NCBI RefSeq assembly: GCF_013823965.1 | Contig: NZ_PNNA01000101.1 | Location: 62,001 to 126,000, forward strand | Origin: Flavobacterium sp. | GTDB taxonomy: Bacteria > Bacteroidota > Bacteroidia > Flavobacteriales > Flavobacteriaceae | Direction: 5' to 3' | DNA: 64,000 nucleotides | Made by a program: the position numbers and the translations under genes | Part shown: piece by piece, positions 8,884-18,191 of the stretch | How positions within the stretch are numbered: position 1 is the first letter of the stretch | How the letters are laid out: each line of letters starts with the position of its first letter | Notes under the pieces: generated by a model | Told to the model about the DNA's origin: nothing | Database searches by the model: none | The model's input: only the letters and a program-made list of their open reading frames with translations

Positions 8884-8938
8884 CTTCCCGTGCTTTGGGC
8901 CTTGATGTTGCCTAACAGCTCGAGTGGCTATTGGGAAG
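8884..8938. other. Locally GC-rich, foldable intergenic segment
   Basis: Within the otherwise AT-rich divergent gap between etfB and pdhB (8766-9026), this 55-base stretch is G/C-rich and bounded by CTTCCC (8884-8889) and GGGAAG (8933-8938). It contains no convincing ORF. It could be a small structured RNA or the relic of a repeat; no identity is claimed. Confidence 0.3.
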
Positions 8939-8988
8939 TTCCTTGTTATTTTAAACAAAATTTATGCTTTTAAGTGGTATAAAATATT

Positions 8989-8996
8989 TATTTTTG
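8989..8996 (+). promoter_or_regulatory. Candidate -7 element of pdhB
   Basis: TATTTTTG matches TAnnTTTG and lies about 30 bases before the pdhB ATG at 9027, which favours that start over the longer frame from 8964. Confidence 0.55.
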
Positions 8997-9026
8997 CCTT
9001 TCGAAAATTACACAGAAACCAAAAAT

Positions 9027-10007
9027 ATGAGAACGATACAATTTAGAGAGGCTATTTGCGAAGCGATGAGTGAAGAAATGCGTCGCGACGAGTCGATATA
9101 CTTAATGGGTGAAGAAGTTGCCGAATACAACGGTGCCTACAAAGCCTCTAAGGGAATGCTTGCCGAATTTGGCGAAAAAAGAGTAATTGACACTCCAATT
9201 GCAGAACTTGGTTTTACCGGAATTGCGGTAGGTTCGGCAATGAATGGTTGCAGACCGATTGTGGAATACATGACTTTTAATTTTGCCTTGGTTGGTATTG
9301 ACCAAATTATAAATAACGCTGCCAAAATGCGTCAAATGACAGGAGGTCAATTTAACATTCCTATCGTTTTTCGTGGACCAACCGCTTCTGCGGGACAATT
9401 GGGAGCCACGCACTCACAAGCGTTGGAAAACTGGTTTGCCAACACTCCGGGTCTTAAAGTGATTGTTCCATCAACGGTTTATGATGCCAAAGGGCTTTTA
9501 AAATCTGCGATTCGTGACAATGACCCCGTTATTTTTATGGAGTCAGAACAAATGTATGGCGACAAAGGCGAAGTGCCAGATGGAGAATATACGATTCCTA
9601 TTGGTCTTGCTGACGTGAAACGTGAAGGAACCGATGTTACAATTGTGTCTTTTGGAAAAATTATCAAAGAAGCTTTCATCGCTGCCGATGAATTGGCCAA
9701 AGAAGGAATTTCTTGTGAAATTATCGATTTGAGAACCGTTCGTCCAATGGATAACGAAACAATCTTGGCTTCGGTTAAAAAAACAAATAGATTGGTAATT
9801 CTTGAGGAAGCTTGGCCTTTTGCAAGCGTTTCTTCCGAGATTACTTATATGGTTCAAGAACGTGCTTTTGATTTTCTTGATGCTCCAATACAACGTATCA
9901 CTACTGCCGACACTCCAGCGCCTTACTCACCGGTATTGCTCAAAGAATGGTTGCCAAATGCCGAAGACGTTGTAAAAGCAGTAAAAAAAGTATTGTATAA
10001 AAAATAA
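9027..10007 (+). CDS. pdhB: Pyruvate dehydrogenase E1 component subunit beta
   Basis: 326 residues from ATG 9027, beginning MRTIQFREAICEAMSEEMRR. Characteristic E1-beta features are IYLMGEEVAEYNGAYKASKG, RVIDTPIAELGFTGIAVGSA, YMTFNFALVGIDQIINNAAK, the SQALENWFANTPGLKVIVPS segment and the C-terminal transketolase domain (IDLRTVRPMDNETILASVKK). With the alpha subunit it binds thiamine diphosphate and decarboxylates pyruvate for acetyl-CoA formation. Alpha and E2 are not adjacent. It is divergent from etfB and ends at a hairpin terminator. Confidence 0.95.
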   Translation: MRTIQFREAICEAMSEEMRRDESIYLMGEEVAEYNGAYKASKGMLAEFGEKRVIDTPIAELGFTGIAVGSAMNGCRPIVEYMTFNFALVGIDQIINNAAKMRQMTGGQFNIPIVFRGPTASAGQLGATHSQALENWFANTPGLKVIVPSTVYDAKGLLKSAIRDNDPVIFMESEQMYGDKGEVPDGEYTIPIGLADVKREGTDVTIVSFGKIIKEAFIAADELAKEGISCEIIDLRTVRPMDNETILASVKKTNRLVILEEAWPFASVSSEITYMVQERAFDFLDAPIQRITTADTPAPYSPVLLKEWLPNAEDVVKAVKKVLYKK

Positions 10008-10075
10008 TTTTTGATTTTAAATTTTTTCTGTTTCGGAACTTTAAAATTAATTTTTTATCGAATTAACTATATTTG

Positions 10076-10113
10076 AAACTTCATCAGAATTCTAAATTCG
10101 ATGAAGTTTTTTT
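10076..10113 (+). terminator. Rho-independent terminator after pdhB
   Basis: AAACTTCATC (10076-10085) pairs with GATGAAGTTT (10100-10109), with an inner GAAT/ATTC pair, followed by a T run. It overlaps the longer possible N-terminus of the next frame, supporting ATG 10118 as that gene's start. Confidence 0.85.
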
Positions 10114-10117
10114 GATT

Positions 10118-12604
10118 ATGAAAAAAAATATATTACTTCTTTTATTCGTTTTATTTGCCACATCAAACGCTTTTTTTGCCCAGACAAAAGTTAGCGGAGT
10201 TGTTGTGGACAAATCCAATAAACCTGTCCCGTTTGCCAACATAGCTTTCAAAAATTCCAATGAAGGTGTAGTGTCCAATGAAGACGGAATTTTTTATTTA
10301 GAATCCCCAAAAACGTATCAAACAATCGTAATTACTTCAGTGGGATTTTCCGACAGGGAAATCGAATTGGAAAAAGCAGTCAATTATAATCTTAAAATTC
10401 AATTACGGGAAATCGAGAGTTTGAAAGAAGTGGTTGTATTTAGGGGGAAAACCTCTAAAAAGAATAATCCGGCACTTGATATTCTGAAAAAGATTTGGGA
10501 ACGAAGACGAAAAAATGGTTTGCATCTGTTTGCCCAATACCAAATGGAAAAGTACGAAAAAATAGAATTCGACTTGAATACCATTGACACGGCCTACATG
10601 AAAAAGAAACTTTTCAAAGGAATGGAATTTATTTTCAATCAAGTAGACACGTCAAAAATTACGGGAAAAACCTATTTGCCCATTTTTATAAACGAGGCCT
10701 TGTCGGATGTTTATGGAGACAATAAATTAAAGAAGGTCAAAGAAAAAACAAAAGCAAATAAAACCTCGGGATTTAATGGAAACCAGCAAATTTTGTCTTT
10801 TGTAAACGATTTGTATTCGGATTTTGATGTTTATGACAATCACATCACTTTTTTTGACAAAAGTTTTACAAGTCCTTTATCCACAACAGGAGTTGACGTT
10901 TATAATTATGTGTTGAGAGACAGTTCCTACGTTGATAATAAATGGTGTTACAACATTGTTTTTTATCCAAGACGTAAAAACGAATTGACTTTCAAAGGCG
11001 ATTTTTGGGTGAGTGACACCACTTTTGCCCTAAAAAACATCAATATGGCAGCCACCAAAAGCGCCAATATCAACTGGGTAAAAGACATTTATATCGAGCA
11101 GGAATTTGAAGTAATGAACGATTCCGTTTTTCTTTTGACCAAGGATTACATGATGACCGATTTTGCCTTGAACAAAAAAGAAAAATCCAAAGGCGTTTAC
11201 GGAAAACGAACCACTTTTTACCAAAATCATAAATTCAATATCCCAAAACCCGAGAAATTTTATAAGGATGAGGTCAATTATTTAGACAAAGAAATCTACA
11301 ATAAACCAGAAGAATATTGGGAAGAAAATCGTTTCGAAAACCTGACCAAAGACGAGAAAGGCGTATATAAAATGCTCGACACCTTGCAAACCGTCAAGAA
11401 ATTCAAGCAAATATACAGCTTGGTCGAAATATTGGACAGTGGCTACATTAATTATGGAAATTTTGATTTTGGTTCCCTATATTCGGTTGTTGGAAAAAAT
11501 GTTGTCGAGGGATTGCGTTTGCGAGCTGGAGTGCGAACTTATTTTGGACCAAACGATCCTTGGCGATTGCAATCGTACCTCGCGTATGGGTTCAATGATA
11601 ATAAATTCAAATACGGACTTACCGGAAAATGGATGGTCGAAAAGAAAAAAAGAATCATTATATCAGCCGGAAACCGCCGGGATATTGAACAAGTTGGTGC
11701 TTCCCTGACAACAACCAACGATGTTTTGGGTCGTAATTATGCTTCTTCGGGACTGTTGACATTTGGAAGCAACGAAAAATTGACCAACGTCAATTTGAGT
11801 AATATTCAAGTAGAAATAGAACCCGTAAAAAACCTCACTTTTGGAACGGGAATTTCTTACCGAACTTTGCTATCGGCCACGCCGGCATTTAGTTTGGATT
11901 ATTACACGGATTTATCTCAAACAACTGTAAAAAGTGAAGTAAAACAATCCGAAGTGAACTTGCAGGTTGAATACACGCCAAACAGGAAAACAATAGCTTA
12001 TGGAGTCGAAAGAGATTATGCAGACAGTCCTTTTACCAGTCTTTTTGTAACCTACAGCCAAGGGTTCAAAGGGTTGTTTTCCAGTGATTTTAACTACAAA
12101 AAACTGCAATTATATTACAAACAACCCATAATTATTGGTCCATTGGGGCGATCAAACATCACTGTCGAAATGGGAAAAACATTCGGTTACATTCCGCTGG
12201 GATTAATGAGTATTGTGCCGGGAAACCAATCCATTTTCGACATTACAAATACGTTCAGCAATCTTAAATACTACGAATTTGTAACGGATCAATACGTTAC
12301 TTTGAAGTGGGATCACGATTTTCAAGGACGATTTTTTGCCAGAATTCCGTTTATGCGAAAATTAAATTGGCGTGAAAATATTGGCGTGAAATCAGTTTAT
12401 GGAACGGTTTCGGATGAAAACAGGGCGATAAATGCTTCGGGATTGGTTTACAATGCGCCCGAAAAAGTGTATTGGGAATACAGCGCAGGAATTGGGAATA
12501 TCTTCAAGTTTTTTCGTGTTGACTTTTCGTGGAGAGGAAATTATCTCGAAATGCCGGATGCCAGTAAATTTGCGGTAAAAGTCTCGTTAGGTTTTTATTT
12601 TTAG
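10118..12604 (+). CDS. DUF5686 family outer-membrane protein with carboxypeptidase-regulatory N-terminal domain
   Basis: 828 residues from ATG 10118. Signal peptide MKKNILLLLFVLFATSNAFF ending AQ, then a CarboxypepD_reg-like beta-sandwich (TKVSGVVVDKSNKPVPFANI to about residue 110), then the DUF5686 region (LDILKKIWERRRKNG; YNYVLRDSSYVDNKWCYNIV; FKGDFWVSDTTFALKNINM) and a long C-terminal barrel ending in aromatic FAVKVSLGFYF. Proteins of this family are abundant in Bacteroidetes outer membranes; function is unknown. Not a classical TonB receptor, since no plug domain is visible. Flanked by pdhB and the glycosylase gene without an obvious shared operon. Confidence 0.85.
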   Translation: MKKNILLLLFVLFATSNAFFAQTKVSGVVVDKSNKPVPFANIAFKNSNEGVVSNEDGIFYLESPKTYQTIVITSVGFSDREIELEKAVNYNLKIQLREIESLKEVVVFRGKTSKKNNPALDILKKIWERRRKNGLHLFAQYQMEKYEKIEFDLNTIDTAYMKKKLFKGMEFIFNQVDTSKITGKTYLPIFINEALSDVYGDNKLKKVKEKTKANKTSGFNGNQQILSFVNDLYSDFDVYDNHITFFDKSFTSPLSTTGVDVYNYVLRDSSYVDNKWCYNIVFYPRRKNELTFKGDFWVSDTTFALKNINMAATKSANINWVKDIYIEQEFEVMNDSVFLLTKDYMMTDFALNKKEKSKGVYGKRTTFYQNHKFNIPKPEKFYKDEVNYLDKEIYNKPEEYWEENRFENLTKDEKGVYKMLDTLQTVKKFKQIYSLVEILDSGYINYGNFDFGSLYSVVGKNVVEGLRLRAGVRTYFGPNDPWRLQSYLAYGFNDNKFKYGLTGKWMVEKKKRIIISAGNRRDIEQVGASLTTTNDVLGRNYASSGLLTFGSNEKLTNVNLSNIQVEIEPVKNLTFGTGISYRTLLSATPAFSLDYYTDLSQTTVKSEVKQSEVNLQVEYTPNRKTIAYGVERDYADSPFTSLFVTYSQGFKGLFSSDFNYKKLQLYYKQPIIIGPLGRSNITVEMGKTFGYIPLGLMSIVPGNQSIFDITNTFSNLKYYEFVTDQYVTLKWDHDFQGRFFARIPFMRKLNWRENIGVKSVYGTVSDENRAINASGLVYNAPEKVYWEYSAGIGNIFKFFRVDFSWRGNYLEMPDASKFAVKVSLGFYF

Positions 12605-12664
12605 AAGCCAATCTTGCTGTAAATAAGTAAGGTTTCCATTTCTGTCAAGGCTAAAAACGAAATT

Positions 12665-13267
12665 ATGCAACAAGCCATTCAACATCTTTTCAAAATAGAC
12701 GCTGTTTTCAAACATATTGTCGAAAAATATGGAATGCCAATAATTCCAAAGCGTCCGCAAGGTTTTGAAACTTTGGTGCTTTTGATTTTGGAACAACAAG
12801 TTTCGATTGATTCAGCCAAAGCCACTTTTCTCAAACTCAAAGCCAAAGAAATAAATTTTCAACCGGAATTTCTGTTGCGTATTTCAGATGAAGAGTATAG
12901 AAACATTGGCGTAAGCCGACAAAAAGCGTCCTACATCAAGGCGCTGTCCCATTCGATAATTCACAATGAAATTGATATAGAAAGTCTGGCAACCAAATCT
13001 TCGCAACAAGTTCGGGAGGAATTAATCAAAATCAAGGGAATTGGCAACTGGACCATCGATGTATATTTGATGTTTTCACTTCAAGCACCGGACATCATTC
13101 CGCTGGGAGATGTTGCCGTAGTCAATACCATAAAGGAGTTGCTCAATGTTCATAACAAACAAGAAATGGAAAACTATGTTGTAAAATGGAGTCCTTATCG
13201 GTCAGCCGCAACATTTTTATTGTGGCATTATTATTTGAAAAAAAGAAATAGGACGGTAGTTTATTGA
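12665..13267 (+). CDS. HhH-GPD DNA-3-methyladenine glycosylase (AlkA-like)
   Basis: 200 residues, compact for the family. The helix-hairpin-helix is at LIKIKGIGNWTIDVYLMFSL, followed by DIIPLGDVAVV, where the Asp corresponds to the catalytic residue of AlkA-type glycosylases. LVLLILEQQVSIDSAKATF is the usual N-terminal helix block. The enzyme would excise alkylated bases such as 3-methyladenine. There is no Cys cluster, so it is not an EndoIII/MutY-type iron-sulfur enzyme. Exact substrate range is inferred only. Confidence 0.88.
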   Translation: MQQAIQHLFKIDAVFKHIVEKYGMPIIPKRPQGFETLVLLILEQQVSIDSAKATFLKLKAKEINFQPEFLLRISDEEYRNIGVSRQKASYIKALSHSIIHNEIDIESLATKSSQQVREELIKIKGIGNWTIDVYLMFSLQAPDIIPLGDVAVVNTIKELLNVHNKQEMENYVVKWSPYRSAATFLLWHYYLKKRNRTVVY

Positions 13268-13309
13268 TTCGCAATAAACTGTAATACGTAGATAAAACTA
13301 CTTTTTTTA

Positions 13310-13339
13310 TTGTAAAAGGATATTGTTTGTCTATTTTTG
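13310..13339 (+). promoter_or_regulatory. Promoter of ppa (TTG-N19-TATTTTTG)
   Basis: TTG at 13310-13312 and TATTTTTG at 13332-13339 are separated by 19 bases, matching the Flavobacterium -33/-7 consensus. Predicted initiation near 13345 is compatible with ATG 13363 and not with the longer frame from 13327. Confidence 0.7.
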
Positions 13340-13362
13340 TGGCAATAAATATAGACACTAAA

Positions 13363-13893
13363 ATGGGCAAAGCAGATTTAACATCTTTTGATGTACTTAT
13401 AGAAATACCAAGAGGAAGCAGAAATAAATACGAATATGATTTCGAAATAAAAAGAATGCGTTTCGACAGAATGTTGTTCTCGTCGATGATGTATCCGGCA
13501 GATTACGGATTTATTCCAGAAACATTGGCATTGGACGGCGATCCATTGGATGTTTTGGTTTTAATAAACGAGCCAACATTTCCGGGATGTGTCATGCAAG
13601 TAAAGCCAATAGGTGTTTTCCACATGGCCGACGACAAAGGACCTGACGAAAAAATTATATGTGTCCCAGTTTCGGATCCCATTTGGAATTCTTTGAATAA
13701 TTTATCCGATATCAATCCTCATTTATTGAAAGAGATTGAGCATTTCTTTCAAGTTTACAAAGACCTTGAAAACAAAAGTGTCGATGTTGAAGGTTGGGGA
13801 GACTTGGGTGAAGCATTGGCCATCATTGCTGAATGTACGGAGCGTTTTAACCAAATCGAGAATAAACCGGAAGGGTTGTTTAGTATTAAATAA
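13363..13893 (+). CDS. ppa: Inorganic pyrophosphatase, family I (soluble)
   Basis: 176 residues from ATG 13363, the usual family length. It has FDVLIEIPRGSRNKYEYDFE, MMYPADYGFIPETLALDGDP with the metal-binding DGDPLD motif, and DKGPDEKIICVPVSDP. It hydrolyses cytosolic pyrophosphate with Mg2+. Immediately upstream of the membrane pyrophosphatase gene but separated by a terminator, so the two enzymes acting on the same substrate are neighbours with separate control. Confidence 0.95.
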   Translation: MGKADLTSFDVLIEIPRGSRNKYEYDFEIKRMRFDRMLFSSMMYPADYGFIPETLALDGDPLDVLVLINEPTFPGCVMQVKPIGVFHMADDKGPDEKIICVPVSDPIWNSLNNLSDINPHLLKEIEHFFQVYKDLENKSVDVEGWGDLGEALAIIAECTERFNQIENKPEGLFSIK

Positions 13894-14028
13894 CAAAACA
13901 AAAAAAAGACCTCAACACTTTAGAGTTTTTTTTCAATTATAACGAATTGCAAAGAAAGTTTTTGTCATATTACCAATAAAAATCACGGTTTGTTTGGCAT
14001 TAAATAAATTATATTCATTATTTTTTAT

Positions 14029-14065
14029 AAAAAGCAATATTCTAATGTAAGAATATTGCTTTTTT
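14029..14065 (+). terminator. Rho-independent terminator between ppa and hppA
   Basis: Perfect 15-bp stem AAAAAGCAATATTCT (14029-14043) and AGAATATTGCTTTTT (14050-14064) with a 6-base loop and T run. Confidence 0.88.
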
Positions 14066-14078
14066 GGTTTCATTATAG

Positions 14079-14108
14079 TACGTTTGCATCCTAATTTTAG
14101 TACTTTTG
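14079..14108 (+). promoter_or_regulatory. Candidate -7 elements of hppA
   Basis: Two TAnnTTTG matches, TACGTTTG (14079-14086) and TACTTTTG (14101-14108), precede hppA. Either could serve; the second leaves about 27 bases of leader after the predicted start. Confidence 0.5.
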
Positions 14109-14140
14109 TACCCAAAAAAAATTTATAAAAAAATATATTT

Positions 14141-16699
14141 ATGAATACAATAATGATTTATGTGCCAATAGTTATGGCATTAATTGGACTAGCTTTCATG
14201 GCTTTCAAAAGAGCTTGGGTTTTGAAACAAGATGCCGGAGACGGGAAGATGAAAGAAATTTCAGAACACATTTATGAAGGAGCATTGGCTTTCCTTAAAG
14301 CTGAGTATAGATTATTGGCAATATTTGTGGTTTTTGCAAGTGTCGTTTTGGCCGGAATTACCTTTTTGCCAGGAACTTCAACTCATTTATTCATAGTAAT
14401 TGCTTTTGTTTTTGGAGCATTTTTCTCGGCTTTGGCTGGAAATATGGGAATGAAAATAGCAACAAAAACAAACGTTAGAACAACCCAAGCAGCTCGTACG
14501 AGTTTGCCACAAGCATTAAAAGTGTCTTTTGGTGGAGGAACAGTAATGGGATTGGGTGTTGCAGGTTTGGCCGTATTAGGTTTGACATCTTTCTTCATCA
14601 TCTTTTTCCAATTCTTCATGAACGGGGTTTGGACTTCTACTGAAGACATGACAATCGTTTTGGAAACATTGGCCGGATTCTCTCTTGGAGCTGAATCGAT
14701 TGCTTTGTTTGCTAGAGTTGGTGGTGGAATTTATACAAAAGCTGCCGATGTTGGAGCTGATTTAGTAGGTAAAGTTGAAGCTGGAATTCCTGAAGACGAT
14801 CCAAGAAATCCTGCCACGATTGCTGATAACGTAGGAGACAACGTAGGAGACGTTGCCGGAATGGGTGCCGATTTATTTGGTTCTTATGTAGCAACAGTTC
14901 TAGCCGCAATGGTTCTTGGAAACTACGTGATTAAAGATATGGGCGGAAACATTCAAGATGCTTTCGGTGGAATTGGGCCAATTTTATTGCCAATGGCAAT
15001 TGCCGGTTTTGGAATATTATTCTCCATCATTGGAACAATGTTGGTTAAAATTACGGACAATGATGCAAAAGAAAAACAAGTACAAGGAGCATTAAATGTT
15101 GGAAACTGGGTTTCAATCGCTTTAACTGCTGTAGCTTGTTTCTTCTTGGTTCAATATATGTTGCCAGAAACCATGAAAATGAATTTCTTTGGCGAAGGAA
15201 CACAAGAAATTTCTTCGATGAGAGTTTTTTATGCAACAATCGTTGGATTGGTTGTTGGTGGAGTTATTTCCTCAGTGACTGAATATTACACCGGTTTGGG
15301 AACAAAACCAGTTATGGCAATTGTCCAAAAATCTTCAACAGGAGCAGGAACAAATGTAATTGCCGGTTTGGCAACAGGAATGATTTCCACGTTTCCAACG
15401 GTATTGTTGTTTGGAGCCGCCATTTGGACTTCTTATGCTTTTGCAGGTTTCTACGGAGTGGCCCTTGCAGCTTCTGCAATGATGGCCACAACGGCAATGC
15501 AATTAGCAATCGATGCTTTTGGGCCAATATCTGACAACGCTGGTGGAATCGCCGAGATGAGTGAATTGCCAAAAGAAGTTAGAACTCGTACCGATATTTT
15601 GGATTCAGTAGGGAACACAACGGCTGCAACAGGAAAAGGTTTTGCAATTGCTTCGGCTGCGTTGACCTCTTTGGCTTTGTTTGCTGCTTACGTAACCTTC
15701 ACGGGAATCGACGGGATCAATATTTTCAAAGCGCCAGTTTTGGCTATGTTATTCGTTGGTGGAATGATACCTGTGGTTTTCTCTGCATTGGCAATGAATT
15801 CTGTTGGAAAAGCTGCCATGGACATGGTATATGAAGTGCGTCGCCAGTTCAAGGAAATTCCAGGAATTATGGAAGGAACCGGAAAACCGGAATATGCAAA
15901 ATGTGTTGATATTTCTACAAAAGCCGCTTTGCGCGAAATGATGTTGCCAGGTGTTTTGACTATTGGTTTTCCAATTGCAATTGTACTTTTAGGCAAGTTA
16001 GTTTATCCAGACAACAACCAGTTAATTGCTGAAATGTTGGGTGGATATATGGCTGGAGTTACCGTTTCAGGTGTGCTTTGGGCTATTTTCCAAAACAATG
16101 CCGGTGGTGCTTGGGACAATGCAAAAAAATCTTTCGAAGCTGGAGTCTTGATTAATGGTGAAATGACATACAAAGGTTCTGATGCGCATAAAGCAGCCGT
16201 AACCGGTGATACCGTTGGAGATCCATTTAAAGATACTTCTGGGCCATCGATGAACATCTTGATTAAATTGACTTGTTTGATTGGATTGGTAATTGCACCA
16301 ATTTTAGGAAACGGAAGCGCTTCTGAAAGCAAGATGATGAACTGCACAATGGAGATGAAATCAGGAGCGATGATGGGTAAATGTGATATGTCAAAATGTG
16401 CCACGATGACTAAAGAGGAATGTGCTAAAATGTGTGACGAAAAAGGCTGTACTCCAGAGCAAAAAGAAATGTGCATGTCGCATTATGATGCAAACGGAAA
16501 ATTTGTTGCGCCAACTGCTGAAAAAGCGTGTTGTGCCAAAAAAGCAACTGCGGATAAAAACGTTAAAGTTGAAATCATCAAAACTGAAGATGGAAAAGCA
16601 AGTGCAACGGTAACCACTTCCGAAAACGGAAATGTAGAAACTCAAGTTTTTGAAGGTTCATTAGAAGAAGTTAAAGCAAAAGTAGAAGCTTTAAAATAA
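14141..16699 (+). CDS. hppA: Membrane-bound cation-translocating pyrophosphatase with Cys/Met-rich C-terminal tail
   Basis: 852 residues, longer than the roughly 650-770 usual for the family. The core has the substrate-binding segments AADVGADLVGKVEAGIPEDD and NPATIADNVGDNVGDVAGMG, and GNTTAATGKGFAIASAA, where Ala in place of Lys points to the K+-dependent subtype. It couples pyrophosphate hydrolysis to export of Na+ or H+; which ion cannot be decided here. After the last membrane helix (LIKLTCLIGLVIAPILGN) a tail of about 126 residues follows, with nine Cys and many Met between about residues 730 and 800, then a beta-rich end (VKVEIIKTEDGKASATVTTS). The tail is in frame without a stop and would face the periplasm in the usual topology. 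Confidence 0.93.
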   Translation: MNTIMIYVPIVMALIGLAFMAFKRAWVLKQDAGDGKMKEISEHIYEGALAFLKAEYRLLAIFVVFASVVLAGITFLPGTSTHLFIVIAFVFGAFFSALAGNMGMKIATKTNVRTTQAARTSLPQALKVSFGGGTVMGLGVAGLAVLGLTSFFIIFFQFFMNGVWTSTEDMTIVLETLAGFSLGAESIALFARVGGGIYTKAADVGADLVGKVEAGIPEDDPRNPATIADNVGDNVGDVAGMGADLFGSYVATVLAAMVLGNYVIKDMGGNIQDAFGGIGPILLPMAIAGFGILFSIIGTMLVKITDNDAKEKQVQGALNVGNWVSIALTAVACFFLVQYMLPETMKMNFFGEGTQEISSMRVFYATIVGLVVGGVISSVTEYYTGLGTKPVMAIVQKSSTGAGTNVIAGLATGMISTFPTVLLFGAAIWTSYAFAGFYGVALAASAMMATTAMQLAIDAFGPISDNAGGIAEMSELPKEVRTRTDILDSVGNTTAATGKGFAIASAALTSLALFAAYVTFTGIDGINIFKAPVLAMLFVGGMIPVVFSALAMNSVGKAAMDMVYEVRRQFKEIPGIMEGTGKPEYAKCVDISTKAALREMMLPGVLTIGFPIAIVLLGKLVYPDNNQLIAEMLGGYMAGVTVSGVLWAIFQNNAGGAWDNAKKSFEAGVLINGEMTYKGSDAHKAAVTGDTVGDPFKDTSGPSMNILIKLTCLIGLVIAPILGNGSASESKMMNCTMEMKSGAMMGKCDMSKCATMTKEECAKMCDEKGCTPEQKEMCMSHYDANGKFVAPTAEKACCAKKATADKNVKVEIIKTEDGKASATVTTSENGNVETQVFEGSLEEVKAKVEALK

Positions 16700-16720
16700 T
16701 ATTTCTTAGTTTATTGTATA

Positions 16721-16757
16721 AAAAAATGCCTCACAATCGTGAGGCATTTTTCTTTTT
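16721..16757. terminator. Bidirectional terminator
   Basis: AAAAAATGCCTCAC (16721-16734), loop AATC, GTGAGGCATTTTT (16739-16751). T-runs exist on both strands, serving hppA and the convergent kinase gene. Confidence 0.9.
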
Positions 16758-16788
16758 ATACTATGTGATAATCGGTGCAATCTAGGTT

Positions 16789-17403
16789 CTAAAACAATCC
16801 GTTCAACTCCGCATCAATTTTATTGATAATCATTCCCAAATCTTCGGGATTGTCCACAAAATTGATATTGTCCACATCAATAATCAATAATTTTCCCTTG
16901 GTGTAAGTTTGAATCCATGCCTCGTAACGTTCGTTCAATCGGTTGAGGTAATCAATGGAAATCGTGTTCTCGTATTCGCGACCGCGTTTGTGGATTTGAC
17001 CCACTAAATTTGGAATGGTACTTCTTAAATAGATGAGCATGTCCGGAGGCCTTACCGTAGATTCCATTAATTCAAACAGTGATGAGTAGTTCTGGAAATC
17101 ACGATTGGTCATTAAGCCCATCGCATGAAGATTGGGAGCAAAAATGTGCGCGTCTTCATAAATGGTTCGGTCTTGAATTATTTTTTTGCCGCTTTCGCGA
17201 ATCTGCATCACTTGGCGAAAACGACTGTTTAGGAAATAAATTTGCAAATTAAAAGACCAGCGTTCCATTTGGTGATAAAAATCATCCAGATAAGGATTGT
17301 CGACCACGTCTTCAAAATGCGGTTCCCATTTGAAATGTTTTGCCAATAAGCGTGTTAATGTTGTTTTTCCAGCTCCTATATTTCCTGCTATCGCTATGTG
17401 CAT
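16789..17403 (-). CDS. Deoxynucleoside kinase
   Basis: 204 residues. P-loop GNIGAGKTT at residues 7-15, FEDVVDNPYLDDFYHQMERW for substrate binding, QDRTIYEDAHIFA in place of the DRS motif, and the lid LVGQIHKRGREYENTIS. It phosphorylates deoxynucleosides for salvage; base preference is not readable. It overlaps the upstream hypothetical gene by one base (TAATG), implying co-translation. Confidence 0.9.
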   Translation of the reverse strand: MHIAIAGNIGAGKTTLTRLLAKHFKWEPHFEDVVDNPYLDDFYHQMERWSFNLQIYFLNSRFRQVMQIRESGKKIIQDRTIYEDAHIFAPNLHAMGLMTNRDFQNYSSLFELMESTVRPPDMLIYLRSTIPNLVGQIHKRGREYENTISIDYLNRLNERYEAWIQTYTKGKLLIIDVDNINFVDNPEDLGMIINKIDAELNGLF

Positions 17404-18191
17404 TATGGTATCTTGATTTTATAATTTGTAATTTCTTGATTGGTAAAAGTAGCTAAAATTTGGTCTTTGTAGAAGAAATTTTTAAATGATTTATCCACAT
17501 TTTCAATTGGGTAAACACTGTTTTTTTGGATATTTTGAAGCTGTAATTTTCCGTTTTTCGAAAAAAGAACAATATGGTCATTAATGATTTGAATCTGGTC
17601 AAAATCAGTAACTTTCCCCAAAGTCGTGATTTTTCCAAAAACATCTACGGCATACCAATTCAAGCTACTGTCAATCCATTGGAAAGTATTGAAATCGGAT
17701 TCATAATATTTCAAGTTTCCTTGAATGGAAGGTGCCAGTGTTTGAAGCGTTTTTTTTAAGTAGTCAAAAAGACCGATTTGTTGTGTTAAACTATTGTAAA
17801 CCCAAAGTCTGTTTCCAGAGGCAATTCCAGTGGCAGTGGTCATTATTGGAGCATCATTTTCGGAGAAATTTATTTTTTGCGTTTCACTCAATTGATTGTC
17901 CAATAGTATGATTGTGTTGAAGTTTTCATAAAACAAAACCATTTTCAATGGATTTTGGAAGTCAATTTTGGTTGGTTTTCCCAGCGAAATGTTTTTATAT
18001 TCAAATAATTCCTCTTTCTTGCTTTTAGCCAAAACATTGTTTTTAATCGAATAGTAAAAACCAAATTGATCGTATCCCAGAAAATCGTCAGCGTTGAGCG
18101 CTATTGAATCCTGTTTAGTGGCCACATATTTATTCTGTCCAAAAGAAACAGTAAAGAAAAAAATAAAAAATAAAAGAAGTAGGTTTCTCAT
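17403..18191 (-). CDS. Secreted hypothetical protein, beta-propeller-like
   Basis: 262 residues with a signal peptide (MRNLLLLFFIFFFTVSFGQ). The body is a series of short beta-strand repeats (LWVYNSLTQQIGLFDYLKK, FQWIDSSLNWYAVDVFGKIT, NDHIVLFSKNGKLQLQNIQ), suggestive of an incomplete or irregular beta-propeller. No catalytic motif is visible and I do not recognise the family beyond this. Coupled to the deoxynucleoside kinase by a one-base overlap; the functional link is unclear. Confidence 0.75.
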   Translation of the reverse strand: MRNLLLLFFIFFFTVSFGQNKYVATKQDSIALNADDFLGYDQFGFYYSIKNNVLAKSKKEELFEYKNISLGKPTKIDFQNPLKMVLFYENFNTIILLDNQLSETQKINFSENDAPIMTTATGIASGNRLWVYNSLTQQIGLFDYLKKTLQTLAPSIQGNLKYYESDFNTFQWIDSSLNWYAVDVFGKITTLGKVTDFDQIQIINDHIVLFSKNGKLQLQNIQKNSVYPIENVDKSFKNFFYKDQILATFTNQEITNYKIKIP

